Assembly (NCBI RefSeq): GCF_017313085.1
Contig: NZ_JAFLNF010000002.1
Location: forward strand, 124,001 to 188,000
Origin: Roseibium limicola
GTDB lineage: Bacteria > Pseudomonadota > Alphaproteobacteria > Rhizobiales > Stappiaceae
Direction: 5' to 3'
DNA length: 64,000 bases
The position numbers and the translations under genes were made by a program. Positions 9,617-18,838 of the stretch are shown here, piece after piece; within the stretch, counting starts at the first letter, position 1, and the number at the start of each line of letters is the position of its first letter. The notes under the pieces are model-generated. The model searched no databases and had not been told where the DNA came from. It saw only the letters and a list, made by a program, of their open reading frames with translations.

Positions 9617-10249
9617 TTAACCCTGCAACAGGGAGATGATGCCATCGGCGATGAACTGGACGGATAGTGCCGACAGCAGCACACCGAGAAGACGTGTGAT
9701 GACCAGCTGTGCTGTATCGCCCATCAGGCGCTCGATGCGGTCAGCCAGCAGGAACGACAGCATGCAGGCCACGAGGATCGACAGGATCACAAGTCCCAAA
9801 CCGACATAGGTCACGGTGTCAGGTGCCTGTCCTGACAGCAGGATGATAGCCGAGATCGCTGCAGGTCCGGCGATCAGCGGGATTGCTAGCGGGAAGATCG
9901 CCACTTCATGCATGTCGGCCGGGTCATGGTCGTCGACCGCAGCTTCTGCCGTCTCTGTTTTGCGCTTCTGACGCTTGCCGAATACCATTTCGACGGAGAT
10001 CAGGAACAGCAGCACACCGCCTGCGACGCGAAACGCGGAAACGGAAATTCCGAGGATTTCCAGCACTGCATTGCCCGTCACATAGAAGACAAGAAGAATG
10101 AGGAAGGCGGTGATGGTGGCGCGGATCGCAATCTTGCGCCGGTCCTGCTTGGAGTATCCGGCGGTGACTGCCAGGAACATCGGCGCCAGTCCAACCGGGT
10201 CGATCGTCACAAACAGTGTCGCGAAAGCATTGATGAGAAAGTCCGACAT
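9617..10249 (-). CDS. MarC family integral membrane protein
   Basis: 210 residues, six predicted membrane segments, the size of the MarC/UPF0056 family (transport function proposed, not settled). Typical pieces are the opening with NAFATLFVTIDPVGLAPMFL, FRVAGGVLLFLISVEMVFG and IPLIAGPAAISAIILL. A charged cytosolic loop (KRQKRKTETAEAAVDDHDPAD) separates the two halves. The ATG at 10249 has only a distant AAAGG box. It is divergent from gyrA and convergent with the GST. Confidence 0.9.
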   Translation of the reverse strand: MSDFLINAFATLFVTIDPVGLAPMFLAVTAGYSKQDRRKIAIRATITAFLILLVFYVTGNAVLEILGISVSAFRVAGGVLLFLISVEMVFGKRQKRKTETAEAAVDDHDPADMHEVAIFPLAIPLIAGPAAISAIILLSGQAPDTVTYVGLGLVILSILVACMLSFLLADRIERLMGDTAQLVITRLLGVLLSALSVQFIADGIISLLQG

Positions 10250-10380
10250 GGGCTTCGAAAGCCTTTCAAATTGAGGCCGGAAAGGCCGCGGATTCCTGAG
10301 AGTTCTTGTGTCCTTCTAGCCCCGATTTTGGTGCTTCCTTAAGGGGGAGGGCAAAAACAATTTTCCTGCCTGTGAACTGT

Positions 10381-10409
10381 TTGCGTAACATATTGAATTT
10401 ATTGCGTAA
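10381..10409. promoter_or_regulatory. Direct repeat TTGCGTAA in gyrA upstream region
   Basis: TTGCGTAA occurs at 10381-10388 and again at 10402-10409. The 21-base period (about two helical turns) would put both copies on the same DNA face. It lies in AT-rich DNA 28 bases upstream of the proposed -35 of gyrA. It could bind a regulator; none is identified. Confidence 0.3.
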
Positions 10410-10436
10410 AACTTATTTGACGAAAGGCTCCCTGAT

Positions 10437-10465
10437 TTGGTTGCGAGCGATGAATCGGATATAAA
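10437..10465 (+). promoter_or_regulatory. Candidate gyrA promoter
   Basis: TTGGTT (10437-10442), a 17-base spacer, then TATAAA (10460-10465) resembles a sigma-70 promoter. It would give a short leader of about 20 bases before the GTG start of gyrA. Confidence 0.45.
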
Positions 10466-10491
10466 CAACTTAGCAATAACAATATATATGA

Positions 10492-13377
10492 GTGCTTTCT
10501 TTGGCTGAGCAGGACAATAGCATACCGGGCGGGGGATCGTCCGATATCAAGCCGATTTCCATCGTCGACGAAATGAAGAGCAGTTATCTCGATTACGCCA
10601 TGAGCGTCATCGTGAGCCGTGCTCTTCCTGATGTGCGCGACGGATTGAAGCCGGTTCATCGCCGCATTCTCTTCTCGATGCATGAAAACGGCTATGAGTG
10701 GAACAAACCCTATCGCAAGTCGGCCCGTGTGGTCGGTGATGTTATGGGTAAGTATCACCCCCATGGCGACAGCGCGATCTACGACGCGCTCGTGCGTATG
10801 GCGCAGAACTTCTCTCTGCGACTGCCGCTGATCGACGGACAGGGCAACTTCGGCTCTGTTGATGGCGATCCGGCGGCGGCGATGCGATACACTGAGTGTC
10901 GTCTGCAGAAGGTCGCCCACAAGCTTCTTGATGACATCGACAAGGAAACGGTCGACTTCCAGGAAAACTACGACAACTCCGAAAGTGAGCCTGTCGTTCT
11001 TCCGGCCAAGTTCCCGAACCTCCTGGTCAATGGCGCCGGTGGTATTGCTGTCGGCATGGCGACCAACATTCCTCCCCATAACCTGGGTGAAGTGATCGAC
11101 GCAGCGATTGCCATCATGGAAAATCCGGCGCTGACGCTCGAAGAACTGATGGAGATTGTTCCCGGTCCGGACTTCCCGACCGGCGGCATCATCCTTGGCC
11201 GTTCCGGCATCCGCTCAGCCTATGAAACAGCACGTGGTTCGGTCCCGATCCGGGGCAGGGTCAATGTCGAGGAAATCCGCAAGGATCGCTTCGCGCTGAT
11301 CATCACCGAGATCCCGTATCAGGTGAACAAGTCCTCGATGATCGAGAAGATCGCCGAAGCTGTCCGCGACAAGCGTATCGAAGGCATCTCGGACATCCGC
11401 GACGAGTCCGATCGCTCGGGCATGCGTGTCGTTGTCGAGTTGAAGCGCGACGCTGTCCCCGACGTGGTTCTCAACCAGCTCTATCGCTTCTCGCAGCTTC
11501 AGACCTCCTTCGGTTGCAACATTGTTGCGCTGAACGGCGGCAAGCCCGAGCAGCTGACACTGGCCGACATGCTGAAGGCCTTCGTCGCCTTCCGTGAGGA
11601 AGTGATCCAGCGTCGGACACGCTTCCTTCTGCGCAAGTGTCGTGACCGCGCCCACATCTTGGTAGGTCTCGGCATTGCCGTTGCCAATATTGACGAAGTC
11701 ATCAAGCTGATCCGTTCTGCGCCGGATCCGGCGACAGCCCGTCGTCAGTTAATGGAACGCAATTGGCCGGCTAAGGACGTGGAAGCTTTGATCCTCTTGA
11801 TCGATGATCCACGTCACATGGTTCAGGACGATGGCACCTACAAGTTGTCCGAAGAGCAGGCCCGAGCAATCCTCGAGCTGCGTCTGCAGCGCCTGACGGC
11901 GATGGGTCGTGAGGAAATCGAGGAAGAGCTGAACAAGATCGGTGCCGAGATCTCCGAATACCTGTCAATTCTGCGTTCACGCGCCAGAATTCAGGAGATC
12001 ATTCGCGACGAAATGCTTGAGATCAAAGAGAACTTCGCGACGCCGCGCCGTACCGAGATCATCGAGGGTGGCCCTGACTTCGACGAAGAAGATCTGATCC
12101 AGCGTGAAGACATGGTCGTGACCGTGTCTCACACCGGCTACGTCAAGCGGGTTCCTCTTGCCACGTACCGCGCTCAGCGGCGCGGCGGAAAAGGTCGCTC
12201 GGGCATGGCAACCAAGGACGAGGATTTCGTTACCCGTCTTTTCATTGCCAACACCCACACGCCGGTGTTGTTCTTCTCGTCGCGCGGCATTTGTTACAAG
12301 ATGAAGGTCTGGCGCCTGCCGCTTGGCGGGCCGAATTCGCGTGGCAAGGCCATGGTCAATCTTCTGCCGCTGGAACAGGGCGAACAGATCACCTCGATCC
12401 TGCCGCTGCCGGAGGATGAGGACAGCTGGGCGAACCTGGATGTTATGTTTGCTACGGTTCGTGGCACCGTCCGTCGCAACAAGCTGTCCGACTTCGTTCA
12501 GATCAACCGCAACGGCAAGATTGCGATGAAGCTGGAAGACGGCGACGGCATTGTTGGCGTCGACACCTGTTCGGAACTTTCCGACATCATGCTGACCACC
12601 GCTTCTGGCCAATGTATTCGGTTCCCGGCAACGGACGTGCGCGTCTTCGCCGGCCGAAATTCGGTCGGGGTTCGCGGTATTCGCCTGAGCGATGACGATC
12701 ACATCATCTCGATGCAGATCCTTCACCACATCGATGTGTCCGCTGAAGAGCGTGCAGCCTATCTCAAGATGTCCCGTGCTCTGCGCGGTGAGACGGAAGA
12801 GAGCAGCAACAGCGATGAAGAGGCAGTGGAAGCTGGAGCTCTGCCGCAGGAGCGCTATGCCGAAATGAGTGCCGCGGAACAGATCATTCTGACCCTTTCC
12901 GAAAACGGCTACGGCAAACGCACGTCGTCCTTCGAGTACCGGGTGACCGGCCGTGGCGGCAAAGGCATCACGGCCATGGCGGTGAATGCGCGAAACGGCA
13001 ATCTCGTGGCGTCTTTCCCGGTTGAGGACAAGAACCAGATCATGCTGGTAACCAACGGCGGCCAGCTCATTCGCTGCCCGATCGAAGGAATCCGCATTGC
13101 CGGCCGCTCAACCCAGGGCGTGATTGTCTTCAAGACGGCAAAAGACGAGAATGTCGTTGCCGTCGAGCGCATCACGGATGTGGATGAAGAAGATGATGGC
13201 CTGATCGACGGTGAAGTGGTCGAAGGCGCGGTCGTTGAAGGTACTGTGGTTGAAGGCGAAGCTGCCGGATCTGCAGACACCGCATCAGCTGATGCCGAAA
13301 CGCCAAGCGCTGATGGCGATGCGGGCGATAGCGCTGCCGAGACAGACTCCGACGAAGGCAAGGAAGGGGACGCTTAA
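10492..13377 (+). CDS. gyrA: DNA gyrase subunit A
   Basis: Breakage-reunion subunit of gyrase, 961 residues, longer than E. coli GyrA (875). The 5Y-CAP domain contains the catalytic Tyr in AAMRYTE. The quinolone region reads [17 protein letters not shown], i.e. Ser and Asp at the positions equivalent to E. coli 83 and 87, the susceptible state. The C-terminal beta-pinwheel carries a GyrA box (QRRGGKG), which separates it from ParC. An acidic insert lies within the C-terminal domain and the protein ends in a roughly 60-residue acidic tail. The start is either GTG 10492 or TTG 10501 (MAEQDN); no clear Shine-Dalgarno is visible. It heads the block with coaD, cyclophilins, queA and tgt but is separated from coaD by a terminator. 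Confidence 0.98.
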   Translation: MLSLAEQDNSIPGGGSSDIKPISIVDEMKSSYLDYAMSVIVSRALPDVRDGLKPVHRRILFSMHENGYEWNKPYRKSARVVGDVMGKYHPHGDSAIYDALVRMAQNFSLRLPLIDGQGNFGSVDGDPAAAMRYTECRLQKVAHKLLDDIDKETVDFQENYDNSESEPVVLPAKFPNLLVNGAGGIAVGMATNIPPHNLGEVIDAAIAIMENPALTLEELMEIVPGPDFPTGGIILGRSGIRSAYETARGSVPIRGRVNVEEIRKDRFALIITEIPYQVNKSSMIEKIAEAVRDKRIEGISDIRDESDRSGMRVVVELKRDAVPDVVLNQLYRFSQLQTSFGCNIVALNGGKPEQLTLADMLKAFVAFREEVIQRRTRFLLRKCRDRAHILVGLGIAVANIDEVIKLIRSAPDPATARRQLMERNWPAKDVEALILLIDDPRHMVQDDGTYKLSEEQARAILELRLQRLTAMGREEIEEELNKIGAEISEYLSILRSRARIQEIIRDEMLEIKENFATPRRTEIIEGGPDFDEEDLIQREDMVVTVSHTGYVKRVPLATYRAQRRGGKGRSGMATKDEDFVTRLFIANTHTPVLFFSSRGICYKMKVWRLPLGGPNSRGKAMVNLLPLEQGEQITSILPLPEDEDSWANLDVMFATVRGTVRRNKLSDFVQINRNGKIAMKLEDGDGIVGVDTCSELSDIMLTTASGQCIRFPATDVRVFAGRNSVGVRGIRLSDDDHIISMQILHHIDVSAEERAAYLKMSRALRGETEESSNSDEEAVEAGALPQERYAEMSAAEQIILTLSENGYGKRTSSFEYRVTGRGGKGITAMAVNARNGNLVASFPVEDKNQIMLVTNGGQLIRCPIEGIRIAGRSTQGVIVFKTAKDENVVAVERITDVDEEDDGLIDGEVVEGAVVEGTVVEGEAAGSADTASADAETPSADGDAGDSAAETDSDEGKEGDA
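13216..13260 (+). repeat. Three tandem 15-base repeats in the gyrA tail
   Basis: Three in-frame 15-base units encode [15 protein letters not shown] inside the acidic GyrA tail. The units differ at third codon positions, so this is an older or selected repeat rather than a fresh slippage event. Confidence 0.7.
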
Positions 13378-13403
13378 GGCGTCGTCTTTCTCAGGCTTTT
13401 GAA

Positions 13404-13451
13404 CAAAAAAATGCAGCGGCTGGATTTGATCTCGCCGCTGCATTTCATTTT
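13404..13451. terminator. Bidirectional terminator after gyrA
   Basis: Stem ATGCAGCGGC / GCCGCTGCAT (13411-13420, 13434-13443) with a 13-base loop. It is preceded by six A and followed by a T-rich stretch, so it reads as a Rho-independent terminator for gyrA (+) and, with the better T-run, for the small gene coming from the right (-). Confidence 0.9.
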
Positions 13452-13516
13452 GAAGATCGATTTTTCATGTGGCCCGCAAGAGCCCGGTCCCGGATCGGGG
13501 CAATGGATGATGCGCA

Positions 13517-13927
13517 TCAACCGTTGCTCGGAACCCGTGCAAGAACCGTGGTGTTGTTGCCGGCAGGCTTTTCAACGGTGCGGAAATTGACCGCACGAAC
13601 ATTTGTCTGGCCACTCAGCGATGCTGCACAATCAGCCGAATATGCGCCCCAGGCCTGTCCGTCACAAACATTGCTCGAAGCAACGACACGGTCGCTCTTG
13701 GTGGCGATAGCGCCCTGTGTCTCGGCGGGGCTTGCGTTTGAAGATTCGGCAGTAAATGGGTTAAGGGCAATTGCTGTCGCCATGACGACCGCTGCACAGG
13801 CCGCAATGGTCACTCCGGCGATGTGTGTTGCGGTTGTCGGGCGCATAGCTCTTACATTGGACCGAAAGACGTCGGTGCCGAATTTTTCCAGGAACGGATC
13901 GTTTTCGTAAGTATTGATGCTGGTCAT
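13517..13927 (-). CDS. Hypothetical single-pass membrane protein
   Basis: 136 residues, not recognised. The N-terminal ~40 residues are hydrophilic, then one hydrophobic segment (about 37-58, from HIAGVTIAACAAVVMATAIAL) and a ~75-residue Ser/Thr/Ala-rich C-terminal part with two Cys (CDGQAWGAYSADC). The Cys pair could form a disulfide if that part is periplasmic. ATG 13927 is preceded by GGGAG at 7 bases, a strong ribosome site, so the gene is probably real. It is divergent from coaD and terminates at the hairpin shared with gyrA. Confidence 0.7.
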   Translation of the reverse strand: MTSINTYENDPFLEKFGTDVFRSNVRAMRPTTATHIAGVTIAACAAVVMATAIALNPFTAESSNASPAETQGAIATKSDRVVASSNVCDGQAWGAYSADCAASLSGQTNVRAVNFRTVEKPAGNNTTVLARVPSNG

Positions 13928-14110
13928 TTTAAATCTCCCTGCAGTGTGCCTGCTGTTGATGTGTAAATGCATCTTTACGAGTTTGGTTCCCGAGTACCGT
14001 GACAGCCATCACATAATGTTCGTCTTTGTTCTTTGCCAGTGAAGGCATTTTCCATTGGAACAGACTTGTTTGTCTTGTCCGCAGCGACGCATCACGCTAT
14101 TGAGGGCGCC

Positions 14111-14611
14111 ATGAAACGCATCGCGCTATATCCAGGGTCATTCGACCCGGTCACCAACGGGCACATGGACATCCTTCGGCAAGCACTCGGGCTGGCCGAT
14201 GAGGTCATTGTCGCTATCGGCATACACCCTGGAAAGTCGCCCCTGTTTACCTTTGAAGAGCGTAGGGAACTCCTGGAGGCTTGCGTCCATTTGGCCTTTG
14301 GCGCCGAGGCGGCAGCGCGTTTGAAGGTTGTGTCCTTCTCCAATCTGCTGATCGAGACGGCCCGCGAGCTGAAGGCGTCTATCCTTGTACGCGGTTTGCG
14401 CGACGGAACGGATCTGGATTACGAAATGCAGATGGCTGGGATGAACCTGACACTGGCAAAAGACATTCAGACTGTGTTTTTGCCGGCCAGTCCGACCAGC
14501 CGCCACATCACCGCCACGCTTGTTCGTCAAATCGCTAAGATGGGCGGTGATGCAACCGCCTTCGTGCCCCCCGCTGTCGCTGCACCCTTGAAAGAGAAGT
14601 GCAGCAAGTAG
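14111..14611 (+). CDS. coaD: Phosphopantetheine adenylyltransferase
   Basis: Transfers AMP to 4'-phosphopantetheine, the penultimate step of coenzyme A synthesis. 166 residues, the family norm. Nucleotidyltransferase signature [10 protein letters not shown] near the N-terminus, the [19 protein letters not shown] motif in the middle and [16 protein letters not shown] near the end (ISSS-like ATP contact). The ATG at 14111 follows GAGGG; an upstream in-frame extension to 14033 has no family similarity. Probably co-transcribed with the two cyclophilins downstream (gap 32 bases). Confidence 0.96.
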   Translation: MKRIALYPGSFDPVTNGHMDILRQALGLADEVIVAIGIHPGKSPLFTFEERRELLEACVHLAFGAEAAARLKVVSFSNLLIETARELKASILVRGLRDGTDLDYEMQMAGMNLTLAKDIQTVFLPASPTSRHITATLVRQIAKMGGDATAFVPPAVAAPLKEKCSK

Positions 14612-14643
14612 ACCGGCCGGTGGCCAGATTTTTCGTGAAACCG

Positions 14644-15195
14644 ATGGAGTTCCCCTTGTTTCGATTGTTTTCCGTGTTCGCGGTACTTGGCGCGCTTCTG
14701 TTCGCGCCTCTGAGTGCAAATGCTTCGGATCTTGATCCAGAAAATACGCTTTACATGGATCTGAAGGATGGCCGCGTCGTCATTCGCCTATTGCCCGACA
14801 TTGCGCCAAAGCATGTCGCCCGGATCAAGGAGCTGACGCGCGAAGGCTTTTACAACGGCATCGTGTTTCACCGCGTCATTGACGGCTTCATGGCTCAAAC
14901 CGGCGATCCCACCGGCACAGGCATGGGGGGCTCCAACAAGCCCGACCTGAAGGCCGAGTTCTCCGACAAGTCATTCGCCAGAGGCGTGATCGGAATGGCG
15001 CGTGCCGCCGATCCAAACAGCGCCAACTCGCAGTTCTTCTTTGTCTTCAAGGAAGCCAGCTGGCTGGATGGCCAATACACCATCTGGGGAGAGGTGGTTG
15101 AAGGCATGGAGTACATCGATGCCATTGAGCGCGGCGAACCGCCGGCCAATCCCGACAAGATCATCAAGATGCAGGTTGCGGCCGACGCAGGCTGA
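14644..15195 (+). CDS. Exported cyclophilin-type peptidyl-prolyl isomerase
   Basis: Cis-trans isomerase for Xaa-Pro bonds, 183 residues. It begins with a Sec signal peptide (FRLFSVFAVLGALLFAPLSANA, cleavage after about residue 27) and should therefore work in the periplasm. The cyclophilin core shows FHRVIDGFMAQTGDPTGTG (catalytic Arg in FHRVI) and the substrate-pocket stretch MARAADPNSANSQFF. The start could also be GTG 14635; neither has a clear ribosome site. It is followed within 60 bases by a second, cytosolic cyclophilin, probably the product of a local duplication. Confidence 0.93.
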   Translation: MEFPLFRLFSVFAVLGALLFAPLSANASDLDPENTLYMDLKDGRVVIRLLPDIAPKHVARIKELTREGFYNGIVFHRVIDGFMAQTGDPTGTGMGGSNKPDLKAEFSDKSFARGVIGMARAADPNSANSQFFFVFKEASWLDGQYTIWGEVVEGMEYIDAIERGEPPANPDKIIKMQVAADAG

Positions 15196-15254
15196 ACCGC
15201 AAAGTCGCCAAAATGAATAACCCCGCAGGCGGGGACAAGACCAAAGGACTGAAA

Positions 15255-15725
15255 ATGCCCGATATCAAAGACCCTGAAAACACGCTTGTACTGGACACCA
15301 CCCAGGGCACAGTAACCATCGAAATGCGTCCGGACCTTGCCCCGACCCATGTTGCTCGCATCAAGGAACTGGTTCGCGAAGGTTTCTACGACGGTGTGGT
15401 TTTTCACCGCGTGATCGATGGCTTCATGGCGCAGACCGGCTGCCCGCAGGGCACAGGGACGGGCGGCTCTGGCAAGAAGCTGCGCGCTGAGTTCTCCAAG
15501 GAGAAGCACGTTCGCGGCACATGTTCGATGGCTCGTTCGATGGACCCGAACTCCGGCGACAGCCAGTTCTTCATCTGCTTCCAGGACGCACCTTGGCTTG
15601 ACGCCCAGTACACAGTCTGGGGCAAGGTGATCGATGGTATGGACAATGTCGACAACCTGAAGCGCGGTGAGCCGGTCAAGAACCCGGACAAGATCAACTC
15701 TTTCAAAGTCGCAGCTGACGCCTGA
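15255..15725 (+). CDS. Cytosolic cyclophilin-type peptidyl-prolyl isomerase
   Basis: 156 residues without a signal peptide, so a cytoplasmic prolyl isomerase. It has the same core as its upstream neighbour: FHRVIDGFMAQTG, MARSMDPNSGDSQFF and WLDAQYTVWGKV. The ATG at 15255 lies 6 bases after AAAGGA; an in-frame ATG at 15213 would add 14 low-complexity residues. The pair of exported plus cytosolic cyclophilin genes upstream of queA-tgt recurs in related alphaproteobacteria (general knowledge). Closed by its own terminator. Confidence 0.93.
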   Translation: MPDIKDPENTLVLDTTQGTVTIEMRPDLAPTHVARIKELVREGFYDGVVFHRVIDGFMAQTGCPQGTGTGGSGKKLRAEFSKEKHVRGTCSMARSMDPNSGDSQFFICFQDAPWLDAQYTVWGKVIDGMDNVDNLKRGEPVKNPDKINSFKVAADA

Positions 15726-15749
15726 TCAAGGCGCACACGACGTGATTGC

Positions 15750-15784
15750 AGCAGCGCGGGGTCCCAGGCCCCGCGCTGTTTGCT
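15750..15784 (+). terminator. Terminator after the cyclophilin pair
   Basis: Ten-base-pair GC stem CAGCGCGGGG / CCCCGCGCTG (15752-15761, 15769-15778) with a 7-base loop and a short TTTGCTT tail, 26 bases after the stop codon. Confidence 0.8.
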
Positions 15785-15919
15785 TGAGAGGTCTGCAGCA
15801 CTGTGGCCGTGATGGTTGACCCTGTGCAGGACAGCGTCTAAGAGCGGCCTCAAGGGTTCGATCTGCAATGATCGGACGATGATTTCCAACACTTGAATGG
15901 CTTGAAGACCAACCGCCCC

Positions 15920-17017
15920 ATGCGCGTAGACCTGTTCGATTTCGAGCTTCCCAACGAACGAATTGCCTTGCGGCCGGCTCGCCCGCGTGATTCTGCACGC
16001 ATGCTGGTTGTTCGCCCGGGCCAAAGTCCCGAGCTGACGGACACCGGTGTTGCCGATCTGGCTGCTTGTCTTGATCCCGGTGACGCGCTGGTCTTCAACG
16101 ACACCAAGGTCATTCCCGCACAGCTTGAAGGCACCCGCACGCGCGGTGACGCAGTGGCCAGGATTTCTGCAACGCTGCACCTGCGTTCCGACATTGACCG
16201 TTGGTGGGCCTTTGTTCGCCCAGCCAAGAAGTTGGTGATCGGTGACCGTGTGCGTTTTGGCAGCGACGACGAAACCTGTCTGACCGGCACTCTGGATGCG
16301 ACGGTGGCCGACAAGGGAGACGCCGGGGAGGTACTGTTCGTCTTCGACCTGTCCGGCCCGGCTCTCGATGACGCCATCATCGCCGTCGGCCATATTCCTT
16401 TGCCGCCTTACATCGCGCTGAAGCGCGGTGAGGATGCTCAGGATCGCGAAGACTATCAGACGATGTTTGCCGACCGAAACGGTGCGGTAGCGGCACCGAC
16501 CGCCGGACTGCACTTCACGCCCGCCTTGCTGGACAGTCTGACAGCGCGTGGCATCGAGCAGCACCGTGTCACCTTGCACGTCGGTGCCGGCACGTTCCTT
16601 CCGGTCAAGACCGATGAGACCGATGAGCACAAGATGCATGCGGAGTGGGGCGAAATCAGCGCCGACACAGTCGCCGCGCTCACAGCCGTGAAGGCCCGCG
16701 GCAACAAGGTCGTGTCCGTCGGCACCACATCGCTCAGGATTTTGGAAAGCGCCTCGCAAGGGCCGGAAGGCTTGCAGCCTTTCTCTGGGGAGACGTCGAT
16801 CTTCATCACACCGGGCTATCGGTTCCGCACGATTGACGCTCTGATGACCAACTTCCATTTGCCGAAATCAACTCTCTTCATGTTGGTTTCCGCCTTCTCG
16901 GGCCTGGAAACCATGCGGGCAGCTTATGCCCATGCCATCAAGACCGAATACCGCTTTTACAGCTACGGAGATTCCTCCCTGCTGTTTCCGGCAGTCGGCG
17001 CGCTAGCGAAAGACTGA
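15920..17017 (+). CDS. queA: S-adenosylmethionine:tRNA ribosyltransferase-isomerase
   Basis: Transfers and isomerises the ribosyl part of SAM onto preQ1 in tRNA to give epoxyqueuosine. 365 residues. Start [11 protein letters not shown] and [13 protein letters not shown] match the family opening. Also present are [22 protein letters not shown] and the C-terminal [17 protein letters not shown]. An upstream in-frame ATG at 15893 adds nine residues without family character; neither start has a strong ribosome site. The tgt start codon lies 4 bases after the queA stop, so the two queuosine genes are certainly one transcript. Confidence 0.96.
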   Translation: MRVDLFDFELPNERIALRPARPRDSARMLVVRPGQSPELTDTGVADLAACLDPGDALVFNDTKVIPAQLEGTRTRGDAVARISATLHLRSDIDRWWAFVRPAKKLVIGDRVRFGSDDETCLTGTLDATVADKGDAGEVLFVFDLSGPALDDAIIAVGHIPLPPYIALKRGEDAQDREDYQTMFADRNGAVAAPTAGLHFTPALLDSLTARGIEQHRVTLHVGAGTFLPVKTDETDEHKMHAEWGEISADTVAALTAVKARGNKVVSVGTTSLRILESASQGPEGLQPFSGETSIFITPGYRFRTIDALMTNFHLPKSTLFMLVSAFSGLETMRAAYAHAIKTEYRFYSYGDSSLLFPAVGALAKD

Positions 17018-17021
17018 ACCC

Positions 17022-18218
17022 ATGAGCGACGCACCCAAGACCGACCCGACACCAATTCCGGCCAATGCGTCTGATAATCCGGCGCCTTTCGCCTTTGAGT
17101 TGAAGAAGACAGATGGGCGTGCTCGGCGCGGAGCAATCCGCACGCCGCATGGCACGGTTCAAACGCCTGCCTTCATGCCGGTTGGAACTCAGGCCACCGT
17201 CAAGGCGATGTTCATGGGGCACGTGGAAGCAACTGGTGCGGAAGTGGTGCTTGGCAACACCTACCATCTGATGCTGCGCCCGACGGCGGAACGGGTGAAC
17301 CGACTCGGTGGATTGCACAAGTTCATGAATTGGAACAAGACGATCCTGACCGACAGTGGCGGCTTTCAGGTGATGTCGCTGGCGCAGTTGCGCAAGCTGG
17401 ATGAAGAAGGCGTGCGCTTTCAGAGCCATATCGATGGTCAAAAGTATCACCTGACGCCGGAACGCTCCGTCGAGATCCAGGGCCTTCTTGGCTCGGACAT
17501 TCAGATGCAACTGGACGAGTGCATCAAGCTTCCGGCGTCGCGCGAAGAAGTACAGCGCGCCATGGAGTTGTCTCTGCGATGGGCGGCACGCTCTCGCCAG
17601 CAGTTCGAAACAATGGGTGGCCCGGCAAAGGGTCAGGCGCTCTACGGCATTGTTCAGGGGGGCGATGTTGGAGACCTGCGCATTCGCTCAGCAGAAGAAC
17701 TCGGCAAATTACCGTTTGAAGGCTATTCGGTCGGTGGACTGGCCGTAGGCGAGCCCCAGGAAGTCATGCTGGAGATGCTGGACATTACCTTGCCAGCAAT
17801 GCCCGAGGACAAGCCGCGCTATCTGATGGGCGTCGGCACTCCGGATGACTTGCTGGAAAGCGTCAAACGCGGCATTGATCAGTTTGATTGTGTCATGCCA
17901 ACACGCGCCGGTCGTCACGGTCTTGCCTACACCCGCTATGGCAAGGTCAACCTGAAGAACGCCCGGCACCAGGACGATCATCGTCCGCTGGATGAGGCAT
18001 CAGACTGCGAGGCCACCCATCATTATTCGCGCGCCTATTTGCACCATCTGGTGCGCACCGGCGAAGGCCTGGCTGCCATGCTGCTGACCTGGAACAACAT
18101 CCACTATTATCAGACCCTCATGCGCGAAATGCGCGAGGCAATCGAGGCCGGACGGTTTGACGACTTCTATCAAGAGACCAAAGAGAATTGGGCACGCGGC
18201 GATATCGCTGCGCTGTAA
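17022..18218 (+). CDS. tgt: tRNA-guanine transglycosylase with non-canonical zinc site
   Basis: Exchanges guanine-34 for preQ1 in tRNAs with GUN anticodons, the step before QueA. 398 residues (E. coli 375), with a slightly extended N-terminus. The general base Asp is in [13 protein letters not shown], the nucleophile Asp in FDCVMPTR, and the substrate loop GIVQGG is intact. The bacterial zinc motif CxCxxC...H is not: the aligned stretch at residues 327-332 reads Ser-Asp-Cys-Glu-Ala-Thr, and the His after it is Asn358 (TWNN). Only one of four ligands remains, so structural zinc is probably absent or differently held. Coupled to queA (4-base gap), followed by a strong terminator. Confidence 0.95.
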   Translation: MSDAPKTDPTPIPANASDNPAPFAFELKKTDGRARRGAIRTPHGTVQTPAFMPVGTQATVKAMFMGHVEATGAEVVLGNTYHLMLRPTAERVNRLGGLHKFMNWNKTILTDSGGFQVMSLAQLRKLDEEGVRFQSHIDGQKYHLTPERSVEIQGLLGSDIQMQLDECIKLPASREEVQRAMELSLRWAARSRQQFETMGGPAKGQALYGIVQGGDVGDLRIRSAEELGKLPFEGYSVGGLAVGEPQEVMLEMLDITLPAMPEDKPRYLMGVGTPDDLLESVKRGIDQFDCVMPTRAGRHGLAYTRYGKVNLKNARHQDDHRPLDEASDCEATHHYSRAYLHHLVRTGEGLAAMLLTWNNIHYYQTLMREMREAIEAGRFDDFYQETKENWARGDIAAL

Positions 18219-18248
18219 GGCTTGCCTTGTGAAGACATGGGCATTGCT

Positions 18249-18279
18249 AAAAAGCCGGGGCAGATGCTCCGGCTTTTTT
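18249..18279 (+). terminator. Rho-independent terminator of queA-tgt
   Basis: Stem AAAAAGCCGGGGC / GCTCCGGCTTTTT with an AGAT loop and T-run, 30 bases after tgt. Its core is almost the same as the eno terminator at 23787. Confidence 0.93.
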
Positions 18280-18280
18280 G

Positions 18281-18712
18281 TCAGGCGGCCAGACCGGAGG
18301 ACTTAGTCAGATAGCAGCCAGAGATTTTCCAGGTACCGTCGTCCTGCTGCTCAAAACTGTAAAGAGCCAGCCAGTTCTGCCCTTTGGGTCCGATAAGATA
18401 GACTTCCTGAACTGGCCCGAAATCCGTGTCCTTGATCTTGCCGAAGGTGACGGATTGCGGCCGATAGACCGGCGGATAGCCACGCTTCACCATTTCAATG
18501 AATACGTCCGGAGACTGGTATCGCTTCTGCAAGGTGCGCGTTGCCAGCCCGAAGGCGGACGTGGCATCGCCGCGCTGAAACGCTTGCATCTGGTTCTGGA
18601 TGATTTGCCGGAAGGTTCGGCTCTCAGAAGATCCATCGGCCCGCACCAGACTGGCAGGCAGGGATAGAATCGTTGCAAGAGCAACGAGGTGAAAAAGCTG
18701 ACGAAACCGCAT
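18281..18712 (-). CDS. DUF4864 domain exported protein
   Basis: 143 residues. The signal peptide covers residues 1-25 (hydrophobic HLVALATILSLPASLV, then RADG). The mature part matches the DUF4864 pattern: FRQIIQNQMQAFQRGD, then an Ala-Phe-Ala block and GYPPVYRPQSVTFG, then a beta-rich C-terminus ending WKISGCYLTKS. The fold resembles NTF2-like proteins, but no function is established. ATG 18712 has GAGGAG 9 bases upstream; the longer frame to 18766 was rejected. It is convergent with tgt, sharing the tgt hairpin region. Confidence 0.85.
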   Translation of the reverse strand: MRFRQLFHLVALATILSLPASLVRADGSSESRTFRQIIQNQMQAFQRGDATSAFGLATRTLQKRYQSPDVFIEMVKRGYPPVYRPQSVTFGKIKDTDFGPVQEVYLIGPKGQNWLALYSFEQQDDGTWKISGCYLTKSSGLAA

Positions 18713-18838
18713 GACGGAGCGCTCCTCTTCTTGGCACACAAGAAGTGTACGCAGGAAACGCTGCAAAAGATTGCTGTCAATTTGCGCAAGGGTAAAAATG
18801 AGCCAGACAAGCGACTGGGAAGATCAGGTTCCAAGAGC

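Noticed and set aside
14644..15725. Two cyclophilin genes as an unusual duplication
   Set aside because: An exported plus a cytosolic cyclophilin before queA-tgt is common in related alphaproteobacteria; ordinary.
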